Below the pieces are notes generated by a model. That model had not been told where the DNA came from. It saw only the letters and a program-made list of their open reading frames with translations, and did not search any database. Positions 1 through 8,592 of a DNA stretch of 64,000 bases are shown here, one piece after another. This stretch comes from Dinoroseobacter sp049801095 (lineage in GTDB: Bacteria; Pseudomonadota; Alphaproteobacteria; Rhodobacterales; Rhodobacteraceae): NCBI RefSeq assembly GCF_049801095.1, contig NZ_JBNAGH010000002.1, positions 620,001 to 684,000 of the forward strand, in the 5' to 3' direction. A program made the translations under genes and the position numbers. The stretch's first letter is position 1, and each line of letters begins with the position of its first letter.

Positions 1-122
1 GCTCGGACCCAAGCGAGTACGGGGTGAATGTGGGCGGGCTCGACGGGGTGAACCCGCGCGATCTGGGCGAGGTGCCTTGGGCAGATGGCGTGAACCACGT
101 GTCAGATTCCGCCCCCGACTAG
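1..122 (+). CDS. C-terminal end of a GFA-like protein (partial)
   Basis: An open frame enters from the left edge and stops at 120-122 (TAG). The visible 39 residues include YGVNVGGLDGV and LGEVPWADGVNH. This resembles the C-terminal end of glutathione-dependent formaldehyde-activating (GFA) family proteins, which often finish with a NVxxLDGV segment and an aspartate/asparagine-rich tail. The zinc-binding cysteines would lie outside the window, so the family call is an inference from the tail alone. Confidence 0.4.
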   Translation, partial: SDPSEYGVNVGGLDGVNPRDLGEVPWADGVNHVSDSAPD

Positions 123-158
123 CATCGGATCTCGTGCGGCCCGATGGGCCGCCCGGGC

Positions 159-953
159 TCAGCGCGCGCGGATGGTTTGGGAGAACTTGCTGAAAATCGG
201 CTCATTCGCCGCAAGGATATGGCCATCCTCCAGCAGGGTCTGCCCCTCGCGGATCGGCTCCACCAGCCCGCCAGCCTCGCGCACGAGCACGATGCCTGCC
301 GCGATGTCCCAGGGCTTCAGCCCCCGCTCCCAGAAGCCCTCGTAGCGGCCTGCGGCCACATAGGCCAGATCGAGCGCCGCCGCCCCCCAGCGCCGCACGC
401 CCGCGCATTGGGGCAGAAGCTGACCCAGATCGCTCAGCGCCGCAGGCAGGTATTTGTTGTTGGCAAAGGGCAGCCCAGTGGCAAAGACCGACTCGATCAT
501 CGCCCGGCGCGACGAGACCCGCATCCGCGTCTGGTTCATCCAGGCGCCCTGCCCCTTCTCGGCAAAGAACATCTCGTCCTTGGCCGCGTCGAACACGACC
601 CCCGCCACGACCTCGCCCTTATGCTCCAGCGCGATGGACACCGCCCAATGGGGCATGCCGTGCAGGAAATTCGTCGTCCCGTCCAGCGGATCCACGATCC
701 AGCGCCGGGTCGGGTCCGCGCCCACAACCTCGGTCTTGCTCTCCTCGGCCAGCCAGCCGTAATTCGGCCGGGCCTCGCGCAGCTCGGTCTCCAGGATCTC
801 CTGCGCGCGCAGATCCGCGCGACTGACGAAATCCCCAGCGCCCTTCATCGAGGCCTGGAGGTTCTCCACCTCGCGAAAATCCTTGACGAGGCTGCGCCCC
901 GCGGCCCGCGCGGCCTTGATCATCACGTTGAGGTTTGCACTTCCAATCGCCAT
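159..953 (-). CDS. inositol monophosphatase family protein (SuhB-like)
   Basis: A 264-residue Mg-dependent phosphatase of the inositol monophosphatase/SuhB family, cytosolic, expected to hydrolyse myo-inositol-1-phosphate or a related sugar phosphate. The metal site is complete: WLAEES carries the first glutamate, WIVDPLDGTTNFLHG is the hallmark DPxDGT motif, and KPWDIAAG is the C-terminal WD motif. The start at 953 is preceded by a perfect AGGAGG with 6-nt spacing (960-965). The frame stays open to 1058, but that extension has no good ribosome site and does not fit the family. SuhB proteins of proteobacteria can also act in rRNA antitermination; nothing here tests that. Confidence 0.9.
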   Translation of the reverse strand: MAIGSANLNVMIKAARAAGRSLVKDFREVENLQASMKGAGDFVSRADLRAQEILETELREARPNYGWLAEESKTEVVGADPTRRWIVDPLDGTTNFLHGMPHWAVSIALEHKGEVVAGVVFDAAKDEMFFAEKGQGAWMNQTRMRVSSRRAMIESVFATGLPFANNKYLPAALSDLGQLLPQCAGVRRWGAAALDLAYVAAGRYEGFWERGLKPWDIAAGIVLVREAGGLVEPIREGQTLLEDGHILAANEPIFSKFSQTIRAR

Positions 954-1067
954 TCCCGGCCTCCTGAATTCCAGCGCATGCCTATAGACAAGGGGCTGCG
1001 CCCTGCCAACCCCCAAACGCCCCATGCGACGGCTGGTCTTGGCCGTTCGCGTCCCCATATGGGAGGG

Positions 1068-2066
1068 ATGCTGACCCGACGCTCTGCCCTCGCCCTAACC
1101 GCCGCTGCCCTGATCCCTCATCCCGGGCGCGCCAGCCCCTCCTGGGGCGCCGTGGGGGACGCCGCGCGCAGGCTCGACCAGCTCCACAGCCTTGCCATCG
1201 CCCATCGGGGTGAGACCGTGCTGGCCGAGGCGTTTCGCGGCCCCAGCCTGGCGCGCCCGGCGCCGATCAAATCTGTCTCGAAATCCCTCGTGGCGCTACT
1301 CCTTGGCGCGGCAATCGACCGGGCCGAGGTCCCGGGCCCCGGCGCCCGCCTCGCCGAGGTCGCGCCCGCCCTCATCCCGCAAACCGCCGCCCCCATCGTC
1401 CTGGACCTGACCATGGCCGATCTCGTCACCATGCAGACCGGGCTTGAGCGGACCTCCGGTGCAAATTATGGCGGCTGGGTCGCCAGCGCGAACTGGGTCG
1501 CCAACGCCCTGTCGCGTCCGCAAATCGGCACACCCGGACGCGGCATGCTCTACTCCACCGGCAGCTTCCATGTGCTGGGCGCTGCCCTCACCGAGGCCAC
1601 CGGGCAGAGCCTGCTCACGCAGATGCGCGCGCGGATCGGCACGCCTCTGGGCATCGAGATCCCCGCCTGGACCCGCGATCCCCAGGGCTACTATCTGGGC
1701 GGCAATGAGATGGCCCTGCGACCCCTCGACCTGCTGCGCATCGGCGAGATGGTGCGCCGGAACGGATCGTGGAACGGCACACCCGTGATCAGCCCGGACT
1801 GGCTCGCGGCCTCGGCCCAGCCGCGCACGCGCTCCCGCTTCTCCGGGCTCGCCTATGGCTATGGCTGGTTCCTCGGACGCGCCGATGGGGCGGAGTTCTT
1901 GCTGGCACGCGGCTATGGGGGCCAGATCCTCTGCATCCTGCCCGCACGCGAGATCACCATCGCGATCACCTCGGACCCCACGCGCCCCGCCCGCTCCGGC
2001 GGTTACTTCGGCGACCTCATGACACTGATCGACCGCACCATCCTGCCCGCGGCGCGCCTCGCCTGA
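1068..2066 (+). CDS. exported serine hydrolase, beta-lactamase/class C family
   Basis: A 332-residue protein of the serine beta-lactamase-like superfamily (PF00144). The N terminus MLTRRSALALTAAALIP is a Tat- or Sec-type signal (RR followed by a hydrophobic stretch and an AxA-like end), so export is expected. SVSKS supplies the catalytic SxxK, YSTGSFHVLG matches the YxN-region, and GYGGQ near the C terminus replaces the HxG/KTG box. The substrate cannot be read from sequence; esterase or D-amino peptidase activity is as likely as beta-lactam hydrolysis. ATG at 1059 is an alternative start nine bases upstream. The longer open frame upstream is antisense to the monophosphatase gene. Confidence 0.8.
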   Translation: MLTRRSALALTAAALIPHPGRASPSWGAVGDAARRLDQLHSLAIAHRGETVLAEAFRGPSLARPAPIKSVSKSLVALLLGAAIDRAEVPGPGARLAEVAPALIPQTAAPIVLDLTMADLVTMQTGLERTSGANYGGWVASANWVANALSRPQIGTPGRGMLYSTGSFHVLGAALTEATGQSLLTQMRARIGTPLGIEIPAWTRDPQGYYLGGNEMALRPLDLLRIGEMVRRNGSWNGTPVISPDWLAASAQPRTRSRFSGLAYGYGWFLGRADGAEFLLARGYGGQILCILPAREITIAITSDPTRPARSGGYFGDLMTLIDRTILPAARLA

Positions 2067-2069
2067 TCC

Positions 2070-2102
2070 CTTAAGTCTCTAAATATCCCCGCCGGAGGCT
2101 CC
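2070..2102. repeat. GC-rich extragenic repeat, copy 1
   Basis: A 33-bp sequence which, read on the minus strand, begins GGAGCCTCCGGCGGGGATAT and ends GACTTAAG. It matches the sequence at 15817-15849 in nearly every position. Both copies lie directly at gene 3' ends. Here it sits between the convergent serine hydrolase and metR and includes the metR stop codon. It may be a REP-like element or an intrinsic-terminator cassette. Confidence 0.7.
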
Positions 2103-3023
2103 CGCCCCCTCAAGCTGCCCCGCCCGCTGCAGTTTCAGCGGCTCTGTCCGGGCCAGCCGGATCACATGGGACATGAAGGGCAAGGTGGTCTCGTCGGTCC
2201 GCGTGGCCGCATAGAGCCGCTTGGTCACCCCCGCCTCGGTCAGGGGCCGGGTCACGTAATCCGAATTATACCGCACCTCGCGCACCACCCAATCGGGCAG
2301 GACCGCAACCCCCCGGTTCGACGCCACCAAGAGCAGGATCACCGCCGTCAGCTCCACCTGCCGGATCGCCCGGGGCTCCACCCGCGCCGGGATCAACAGC
2401 TCCGAAAACACGTCGAGCCGCGCGCGCTCCACCGGATAGGTGATCAGCAGCTCATCGCGAAAATCCTCGGCCTCGACATAGGATTTCTGCGCCAGAGGAT
2501 GGCTGGCCGAGGCCACGAAGACCGGCTCATAGTCAAAGAGCGGTGTGAAATCGACGCCCGGCAAATCCTCCGGGTCCGAAGAGACCACCAGATCCACCTC
2601 CTCGCGCTGCAAGGCCGGCAGGGCCTGAAACTGAAGCCCCGGGCGAATATCCACATCCACCTCAGGCCAGGCCTTGCGAAACTGCTCCAGCACCGGAAAG
2701 AGCCACTCGAAACAGGCATGGCACTCGATGGCGATATGCAGCCGCCCGGTCTTGCCCGCCTTGATGCCGCGAAACTCCTCCTCCAACGCCGCGACCTGGG
2801 GCAGGACCTGCTCCGCCAATCGCAAGAGCCGCATCCCCGCCGCCGAGAGCTTCAACGGCTTGGAGCGGCGCACGAAAAGCTCCAGCCCCGCCTGGTCCTC
2901 CAACCCCTTGATCTGATGAGACAAGGCCGATTGCGTGATGTTCAGGATATCAGCCGCCTTGGCCAACCCGCCCGCCTCATGGATCGCCTTGACCGTCCGC
3001 AGATGTCGAAATTCCAGATGCAT
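2079..3023 (-). CDS. metR: LysR-type regulator MetR
   Basis: A 314-residue LysR regulator. An N-terminal winged HTH (residues ~4-62, with NITQSALSHQIKGLE) is followed by an effector domain. Diagnostic MetR blocks are conserved: IAIECHACFEWLFPVL, DLVVSSDPEDLPGVDFTPLFDYEPVFVAS and LITYPVERARLDVF. In MetR homocysteine is the co-inducer. Divergent transcription from metF is the classic arrangement and supports the assignment. I chose ATG 3023 because the HTH begins immediately after it, as in E. coli MetR; ATG 3041 would add six residues. The gene likely regulates metF and itself from the intervening 97 bp. Confidence 0.93.
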   Translation of the reverse strand: MHLEFRHLRTVKAIHEAGGLAKAADILNITQSALSHQIKGLEDQAGLELFVRRSKPLKLSAAGMRLLRLAEQVLPQVAALEEEFRGIKAGKTGRLHIAIECHACFEWLFPVLEQFRKAWPEVDVDIRPGLQFQALPALQREEVDLVVSSDPEDLPGVDFTPLFDYEPVFVASASHPLAQKSYVEAEDFRDELLITYPVERARLDVFSELLIPARVEPRAIRQVELTAVILLLVASNRGVAVLPDWVVREVRYNSDYVTRPLTEAGVTKRLYAATRTDETTLPFMSHVIRLARTEPLKLQRAGQLEGAGASGGDI

Positions 3024-3045
3024 AACCTGAGCCGCCTTCATGTTT

Positions 3046-3056
3046 ATCTTGAAGAT
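3046..3056. promoter_or_regulatory. putative MetR operator in the metR-metF intergenic region
   Basis: A near-perfect palindrome, ATCTT-G-AAGAT, lies between the divergent metR and metF start codons, 65 bases before metF. Position and symmetry fit a LysR-type site, but it is not the exact TGAA-N5-TTCA consensus known from enterics, so this is an inference from location and symmetry. Confidence 0.45.
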
Positions 3057-3120
3057 TATGAAATTGTCTCAGATTGGCAAGTGTGCGAGACAGCGCTCAA
3101 CCCAAGATCAGGAAAATCCC

Positions 3121-3987
3121 ATGTCCGCGCCGCGCGTCTCGTTCGAATTCTTCCCGCCCCAATCCATCGCCGCCTCCTTCCGGCTCTGGGACACGGTGCA
3201 GACCCTTGCGCCCCTGGACCCGAGCTTCGTGTCGGTGACCTATGGCGCGGGTGGAACCACGCGCAAGCTGACCCATGACGCGGTAGCCACCATCGGCAAG
3301 AATTACGGGCTGAACGTGGCCGCCCATCTGACCTGTGTTGAAGCGACCCGCGCCGAAACCCTTGAGATCGCCGAGGGCTACGCGGCGGCCGGTGTGACCG
3401 AGATCGTCGCCCTGCGCGGCGACCCGCCCAAGGGCGCCGACGGGTTCACCCCGGCCCGGGACGGGTTCGCAAGCTCGGTCGAGCTGATCGAGGCGCTGGC
3501 GGCCACGGGCAAGTTCAACATCCGCGTCGGCGCCTATCCCGATCAGCACCCGGAGGCAGCGACCGCGCAGGCGGATGTCGATTACCTCAAGCGCAAGATC
3601 GATGCGGGCGCCTCCGCCGCAATCACCCAGTTCTTCTTTGAAGCCGAGACCTTCTTTCGCTTCCGCGACCGCTGCGTGGCCGCCGGGATCGACGCGCCGA
3701 TCATCCCCGGCATTTTCCCGATCGAGAACTGGGCCAAGGCCCGCAACTTCGCCCTGCGCTGCGGCACCAAGGTCCCTGCCTGGCTCGACGAGGCCTTTGC
3801 CGCCGCGACCCGCGATGGCCGGGAGGAGCTGCTCTCCATCGCGCTGGCCACCGAGATGTGCACCGAGCTGCGCGAGGGCGGGGTCGAGGATCTGCATTTC
3901 TACACCCTGAACAAGCCCGAGCTGACCCGCGAGGTCTGTGCCGCTCTGGGCGTGGCCCCCAAAGCAGAGCTGTCGGAAGTCGCCTGA
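3121..3987 (+). CDS. metF: methylenetetrahydrofolate reductase
   Basis: A 288-residue flavoprotein that reduces 5,10-methylene-THF to 5-methyl-THF, the methyl donor for methionine synthesis. The N terminus RVSFEFFPPQS is the family signature. VSVTYGAGGTTR, HLTCVEATR, EIVALRGDPPKG, GAYPDQHPEA and ITQFFFE are all present in the expected order of the TIM barrel. Length matches E. coli MetF (~296). The start at ATG 3121 follows CAGGAAAATCCC, a usable ribosome site. It is divergent from metR and probably activated by it. Confidence 0.96.
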   Translation: MSAPRVSFEFFPPQSIAASFRLWDTVQTLAPLDPSFVSVTYGAGGTTRKLTHDAVATIGKNYGLNVAAHLTCVEATRAETLEIAEGYAAAGVTEIVALRGDPPKGADGFTPARDGFASSVELIEALAATGKFNIRVGAYPDQHPEAATAQADVDYLKRKIDAGASAAITQFFFEAETFFRFRDRCVAAGIDAPIIPGIFPIENWAKARNFALRCGTKVPAWLDEAFAAATRDGREELLSIALATEMCTELREGGVEDLHFYTLNKPELTREVCAALGVAPKAELSEVA

Positions 3988-4053
3988 CGCAACGTCACGG
4001 CTGCCCTGCCCGGCCGCCCTGCCTAGCATTCCGGAAAGCCATCCGGGGGAGCC

Positions 4054-4521
4054 ATGACCGAAACCTTTGCTGTCGCGGATCGCGAGACGCTGCTGTCGCG
4101 CTCCGGTCTGGAATTCATGCTGGACATGCTGTCCGGGGACCTGCCCCGCCCGCCCATCGCCCATGGCATGGGCTACGGGCTGAGCCTTGTCGAAGAGGGT
4201 CGCGTGATCTTCACCGGCACCCCGAGCGAGGCCCATTGCAACCCCATGGGCGGGGTCCATGGCGGCTGGTACGGCACCCTTCTGGACAGCTGCATGGGCT
4301 GCGCGGTGATGACCATCGTGCCGAAGGGGCGCTTCTACACAACGCTGGAATACAAGATCAACATCACCCGCGCCCTGCGCCCGGGGGTGGAGATCACCGC
4401 CGAGGGCCTGATCGACCATGCGGGGCGCACCACAGCTACCGCCCATGGGGAAATCCGCGGCGTGGCCGATGGCAAGCTCTATGCCACGGGGACGACCACC
4501 TGCCTGATCATGGCCGGCTGA
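4054..4521 (+). CDS. PaaI-type hotdog-fold thioesterase
   Basis: A 155-residue protein of the PaaI/YbgC-like hotdog thioesterase group, expected to hydrolyse acyl- or aryl-CoA thioesters in the cytosol. HCNPMGGVHGGWYGTLLDSCMG is the typical helix with HGG and the acidic residue used in catalysis; YTTLEYKINITRAL and GRTTATAHGEI give the beta strands. The ATG follows GGGGGAGCC at good spacing. It lies 66 bp after metF on the same strand and may be cotranscribed. Its 3' end overlaps the opposing gene by 14 bp. Confidence 0.88.
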   Translation: MTETFAVADRETLLSRSGLEFMLDMLSGDLPRPPIAHGMGYGLSLVEEGRVIFTGTPSEAHCNPMGGVHGGWYGTLLDSCMGCAVMTIVPKGRFYTTLEYKINITRALRPGVEITAEGLIDHAGRTTATAHGEIRGVADGKLYATGTTTCLIMAG

Positions 4522-5224
4522 GCGCCCGAGCCTGGAGCGTGAAGCGCCGCGCCCCGAGCGCCGCGAGCGCCGTGTCCTGCGCCGGATCGGTCAGCCACGC
4601 GGCCAGCGTCTCCGCGCCCGGGGACGCGCCATGGCTCAGGCAAAGCGACAGATCCACATGGACCTCCAGCGCCTCGGGGCAAATGGCGACAGCCTCCACC
4701 CCCGTCATGGGCGCGACATTGGTCAGGGGCAGCACCGCGAGGTCGACCTCCCCCGCCTTCAGGGCCCGCATCGGCCCGCCCCCCTCAAGCCCGACCAGCT
4801 TCGCCCCGATCTCGGTCGTAAGGCCCAGCTGCGCGGCCAACGCGCGAAACTGCGCGCCGCTCGTGCCCTGATCGGTCACCCCGATCCGTCCGGCCCCGCG
4901 GATCAGCGCCGCGATCTCGCCCGGGTCAGTGACCGGAACGCGCCCGGTCTCTCCGCGCGCCGCGAAGCTCAGGGGCGCACGACCCAGCGCCCTGTGGCTC
5001 GGGCCGGGGCTTTGCCCCGCGGCGATGATCGCGGCCACATAGACCGGATTGGTGATCGCCACCTCCCACTGCGCGCCGCCCGCCACATGGCCGGGCACTT
5101 CGGGGTTCAGCATATGGGTGATGCGCAACCGATGCCCGGTCTCCGCCTCAAAGCGGGGGCCAAGCACCTCCATCACCTCAAGAAGGGCGATGGGCACGAT
5201 AAAGGGGATCTCTGGGGCTGGCAT
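4508..5224 (-). CDS. substrate-binding-like protein without a signal peptide
   Basis: A 238-residue protein resembling ModA-type periplasmic binding proteins (extracellular solute-binding fold): a two-lobe pattern with VPIALLEVMEVLGPRFEAETGHRL at the start and a second-lobe GRIGVTDQGTSGAQFRALAAQLG. It begins MPAPEIPFIVPIALL and has no cleavable signal peptide or lipobox, although AAGGAG precedes ATG 5224 at good spacing. It may therefore act in the cytosol, perhaps as a sensor or chaperone. It is the last gene of the riboswitch-led uptake operon, 57 bp behind the permease. Confidence 0.6.
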   Translation of the reverse strand: MPAPEIPFIVPIALLEVMEVLGPRFEAETGHRLRITHMLNPEVPGHVAGGAQWEVAITNPVYVAAIIAAGQSPGPSHRALGRAPLSFAARGETGRVPVTDPGEIAALIRGAGRIGVTDQGTSGAQFRALAAQLGLTTEIGAKLVGLEGGGPMRALKAGEVDLAVLPLTNVAPMTGVEAVAICPEALEVHVDLSLCLSHGASPGAETLAAWLTDPAQDTALAALGARRFTLQARALSRP

Positions 5225-5281
5225 CGGGGCTCTCCTTGCTGGGTGCGAGCCTATCGCGGAGGGCTGCGAAGGCAAACCGCC

Positions 5282-6337
5282 TCAGCCGATGCGCCGCCGC
5301 AAGAGCCAGATGAAGAACGTGCCGCCAATCAGCCCGGTCACGACCCCGATCGGCATCTCGTCCGGCGCCATCACCAGCCGCGCGCAGATATCGGCCCAGA
5401 GCAGAAACACCGCTCCGAGCAGCGCCGAGATCGGCAGGACGCGCGCATAATCCCCGCCCACGATCAGCCGCACGATATGGGGCACCATCAGGCCGACAAA
5501 GCCAATGATCCCGGAAAACGCCACCATGGCCCCGGTGATCAGCGCACCGACCACGAAAACCGAGAGGCGAAACCGCGCCACCGGGATCCCGAGGGTCGAG
5601 GCCGTCTCATCCCCGATGGTCATCGCATTGAGATTACGCGCATGCAGGCCGAGATAGGCGCCCCCGGCCACGAGGATCGCGAAAGGATAGATCAGCTGAT
5701 CCCATTGGGCGAGGCCCAGCGCCCCCAGCATCCAGAAAACAACCGTATGGCTCGCACGTGGATCGCCGAGAAAAATCAGCATGTTGGCAAGGGACATGAC
5801 GATGAAGGACACAGCCACCCCAGCCAGAATGAGCCGCCCCGCACTGGTGGCGGAAGCAAATTGCGACACCGCCAGCACCAGAAGGGTCGCCGCCAGTGCC
5901 CCGAGAAAGGCCATGAGCGGCACCGTCGCCAGACCGAGAAACAGCCCCAGATGCAAGAGCGCGAGGATCGCGCCAAAAGCCGCGCCCGCCGAGATGCCCA
6001 GCAGATGAGGATCGGCCAGCGGGTTGCGGGTCACCGCCTGCAGGCTCGCCCCGACCACAGCCAGCCCCGCCCCGACGCAACAGGCCAGCAGCGCCCGGGG
6101 GAAGCGGATATCCCAGATGATCGCCTCGCGCCCGGCGGACCATGTGACCTCCACCGCGCCGGGCAGGATCTGGTTGGCAAGCACACCCCAGACCACCGGG
6201 GCGGAGATCGGGATTGCCCCGAGGCTGATCGCGGCATAGATCGACAGGATCAGCCCGACGCCCCCGCCGAGCATGGCGAGCGGAAAAACCGCCGCCCGGA
6301 CGCGCCCTTTCGGCGGGGTGTCGGCCATGGGGCTCAC
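5282..6337 (-). CDS. FecCD/BtuC-type ABC transporter permease
   Basis: A 351-residue inner-membrane permease with about nine hydrophobic segments. RFPRALLACCVGAGLAVVGASLQAVTRNPLADPHLLGISAGAAFGA is the diagnostic BtuC/FecCD block, and GDETASTLGIPVARFR plus GFVGLMVPHIVRLIVGGDY mark the ATPase-coupling loops. The first codon is GTG 6337, overlapping the preceding stop as GTGA, which implies translational coupling; ATG 6328 is the alternative. The cobalamin riboswitch at the operon head makes B12, a corrinoid or cobalt the likely cargo rather than a ferric siderophore. Confidence 0.9.
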   Translation of the reverse strand: MSPMADTPPKGRVRAAVFPLAMLGGGVGLILSIYAAISLGAIPISAPVVWGVLANQILPGAVEVTWSAGREAIIWDIRFPRALLACCVGAGLAVVGASLQAVTRNPLADPHLLGISAGAAFGAILALLHLGLFLGLATVPLMAFLGALAATLLVLAVSQFASATSAGRLILAGVAVSFIVMSLANMLIFLGDPRASHTVVFWMLGALGLAQWDQLIYPFAILVAGGAYLGLHARNLNAMTIGDETASTLGIPVARFRLSVFVVGALITGAMVAFSGIIGFVGLMVPHIVRLIVGGDYARVLPISALLGAVFLLWADICARLVMAPDEMPIGVVTGLIGGTFFIWLLRRRIG

Positions 6338-7269
6338 TCGGCGCGGAAGGCCGCGGCGAGGGTTTTCACAGCGCCGATATTGCGCGGGCCCGGGGTCGCC
6401 TCGATGTATTCCAGCGTGACGAAACGGTCATTCTTCACCGCGTCGATCTCGGCAAAGGCCGGGTTGGAGCGCATGAAGGCGCGCTTCTCCTCGGCGGTGA
6501 CGGAGCCGTAATTGACGATCACGATGACCTCCGGGTTGCGCTCGACCACGGCTTCCCAGCCCACGGTCGCCCAGCTTTTCTCGAAATCATTCATGATGTT
6601 GGTGCCGCCCGCCGCCTCGATCAGCGCGTTCGGCATGGCGTAGCGCCCGGCGGTAAAGGGCACATCCTCGCCGCTGTCATAGACAAAAACCCGGGGCGCT
6701 TCGGCAAGGGCGGGCAAGTCGGCGGTGAAGGCCGCAAGATCCGCCTCATAGCCGGAGATCAGCGATGCGGCCCGCTCCTCCACCCCGAAGATCGCGCCCA
6801 GATTGCGCAGGTCGGCATACATGTCCTCCATGCTCGCCGGCCCTTTTTCCGAGATATGGATGCAGCTCTCGGTCAGCTCATAAACCGGGATGCCGAAGGG
6901 CGCGAGGGTCTCGGGTGTCACCTCACCGCCCACGCGCATCCCGTAATTCCAACCGGCAAAGAAGAAATCCGCATCCGCGCCGATCAGCACCTCCTTGGTG
7001 GGGTATTTCTCGGCCAGCTCAGGCAGCTCTTCGACGCCCGCGCGCATGCTCTCATCGAGGGTTTTCCAACCGGAGATCCCCGTATACCCGACCATCCGGT
7101 CCGCAAGTCCGAGGACGAGCATCATCTCGGTGAGGTTCACATCATGGGAGACCGCGGCCTTGGGCGGTGCATCGAAGGTCACCTCGCGATCGCAGCTCTG
7201 GACCGTGACCTGGGCAAAGGCGGTGGAGGCAAGGCAAGTGCCAGCGAGGAGGGTAAGGGCAAATTTCAT
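6334..7269 (-). CDS. periplasmic binding protein of the B12-type ABC system (BtuF-like)
   Basis: A 311-residue periplasmic binding protein of the BtuF/FepB helical-backbone class. MKFALTLLAGTCLASTAFA is a Sec signal peptide with cleavage expected after AFA. LTEMMLVLGLADRMVGYTGISG and the C-terminal half with WATVGWEAVVERNPEVIVIVNYG are typical of the class. It sits between the ATPase and the permease, so the three form one importer. The ligand is inferred from the riboswitch and was not read from the binding pocket. Confidence 0.87.
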   Translation of the reverse strand: MKFALTLLAGTCLASTAFAQVTVQSCDREVTFDAPPKAAVSHDVNLTEMMLVLGLADRMVGYTGISGWKTLDESMRAGVEELPELAEKYPTKEVLIGADADFFFAGWNYGMRVGGEVTPETLAPFGIPVYELTESCIHISEKGPASMEDMYADLRNLGAIFGVEERAASLISGYEADLAAFTADLPALAEAPRVFVYDSGEDVPFTAGRYAMPNALIEAAGGTNIMNDFEKSWATVGWEAVVERNPEVIVIVNYGSVTAEEKRAFMRSNPAFAEIDAVKNDRFVTLEYIEATPGPRNIGAVKTLAAAFRAE

Positions 7270-7281
7270 GGCTGCGCCTGA

Positions 7282-8064
7282 TCAGTTCGGAAGGTGGAAG
7301 GAAAGATGGTTCGTGTGGCTCGGTTCGAGCCGTTCGCGACGGGCCTCGACCCGAAACGCGGTGGAGACGGCGGCCTCGGTCAGCACCTGATCCGGCGTGC
7401 CAAAGCCACGGGTCCAGCCCGCCTCCAGCAGCAGGATCCGGTCGCAGATCTCGGAGGCCATGTTCAGATCATGCAGCGAGACGATGATCGTCAGGTCGAG
7501 ATCGCGGATCAGCGAGAGCACTTCGAGCTGGTGGCGGATATCGAGATGGTTCGTGGGCTCATCGAGCACCAGCACCTGCGGCTCCTGCGCCAATGCACGG
7601 GCCACCATGACCCGCTGACGCTCTCCGCCCGAGAGGGTGGCGAGGTCCCGCTCCGCCAGATCGGTCAGATGCAGTTGCGCCAGCGCCGCCTCGACCCTCT
7701 CCGCATCCCGGGCCCCGGATTTGGCAAACCCCGACCGGAAAGGTGTGCGCCCGAGGGCCACAACCTCCCGCACGGTGAGCCCAAAGGAGGACGCGTGTTC
7801 CTGTAGAACGGCGGCAACCTTGCGCGCTGCCTCCCGGGGTGAGATCGCCCAGAGATCCGCATCGCCCACTAGGATCTGCCCGGAGGTGGGCCGCTGGTAG
7901 CGATAGATCATGCGCAAGAGCGTGGATTTCCCGGCGCCGTTCGGCCCGACCACGCCCAGCACATCGCCCGCAGGCACGTGAAAGCTCGTAGGATGCACCA
8001 GCAGCTTTTCCGCCCGGCGGGGGGCCCAGCTGATCTCGTCGGCGCGCAGCGCGGCGGCACTCAT
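7282..8064 (-). CDS. ABC transporter ATPase (BtuD/FecE-like)
   Basis: A 260-residue ATPase: Walker A GPNGAGKST (residues 40-48), Q-loop VLQEHASSFGLTVREVVALGR, signature LSGGERQRVMVARAL, Walker B VLVLDEPTNHLD and H-loop SLHDLN. The TPFRSGF segment after the Q-loop is usual for the iron-siderophore/B12 subfamily. ATG 8064 overlaps the stop of the upstream DUF1636 gene (ATGA). It energises the permease and binding protein encoded directly downstream. Confidence 0.92.
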   Translation of the reverse strand: MSAAALRADEISWAPRRAEKLLVHPTSFHVPAGDVLGVVGPNGAGKSTLLRMIYRYQRPTSGQILVGDADLWAISPREAARKVAAVLQEHASSFGLTVREVVALGRTPFRSGFAKSGARDAERVEAALAQLHLTDLAERDLATLSGGERQRVMVARALAQEPQVLVLDEPTNHLDIRHQLEVLSLIRDLDLTIIVSLHDLNMASEICDRILLLEAGWTRGFGTPDQVLTEAAVSTAFRVEARRERLEPSHTNHLSFHLPN

Positions 8065-8471
8065 GACGCGCGCTGCCCGGGGACCGCATCCTCTAGGGCG
8101 ATGATCGCCGCCGGGACCCGCGCCAGCGTGGTCCGGCGCAGCTTGCCGGGTCGGTCCACCGAGGAGCACCAACCATCGCCGAGCACCGCATATTGCCGGG
8201 CAAAGGCCACCAGATCGTCGATATCCGCATCCGGTTCGATGTCGCCAAACAGATAGGTCGCCTTGCGCGTCCCGTGATAAGCCACAGTGCAAGGCCGATC
8301 ACAGCCCGCCATGCAGGCCACGCCCGAAATCTCGAAGCTTTCGGACACCGCATCGCCCGCCGCAGCAATCGCCGCGCGCAGTTTCGCAATCAGCTCATAG
8401 CCGGGACGGCAGTCGCTGCCCTTGTGCTTGCAGGATGTGCAAACCGTAATTCTGTGTGTCTGGGATCCCAT
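8061..8471 (-). CDS. DUF1636 cysteine-rich protein, first gene after the cobalamin riboswitch
   Basis: A 136-residue protein of the DUF1636 (thioredoxin-like ferredoxin fold) family. Conserved cysteines occur as C11, C14 and C21 (VCTSCKHKGSDC) and again in GVACMAGCDRPC, fitting a [2Fe-2S] cluster or metal site. Its biochemical role is not established. The start ATG 8471 follows GGAGG. As the first gene under the B12 riboswitch and overlapping the ATPase gene by 4 bp, it probably serves corrinoid or cobalt uptake, for instance as a metal-handling or redox partner. Confidence 0.85.
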   Translation of the reverse strand: MGSQTHRITVCTSCKHKGSDCRPGYELIAKLRAAIAAAGDAVSESFEISGVACMAGCDRPCTVAYHGTRKATYLFGDIEPDADIDDLVAFARQYAVLGDGWCSSVDRPGKLRRTTLARVPAAIIALEDAVPGQRAS

Positions 8472-8592
8472 ATCGCCCTCCGCGATGGCCCGAGGGCGTG
8501 CGGTGACGAGAGAGAGCGGAACGGATCGCGCCGTTGCAGCATCATAGTCTCCTGTCCGGACACCCCGCCCGGGTTCAAGTTTCATCGGCGAT

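Noticed and set aside
144..1067. N-terminal extension of the serine hydrolase frame
   Set aside because: This part is antisense to the inositol monophosphatase gene; the signal peptide and family similarity begin at 1059-1068.
4631..6511. A 626-codon plus-strand frame across the binding-like protein and permease genes
   Set aside because: Antisense to two convincing genes, extremely rich in Arg, His, Gln and Pro, no recognisable fold.
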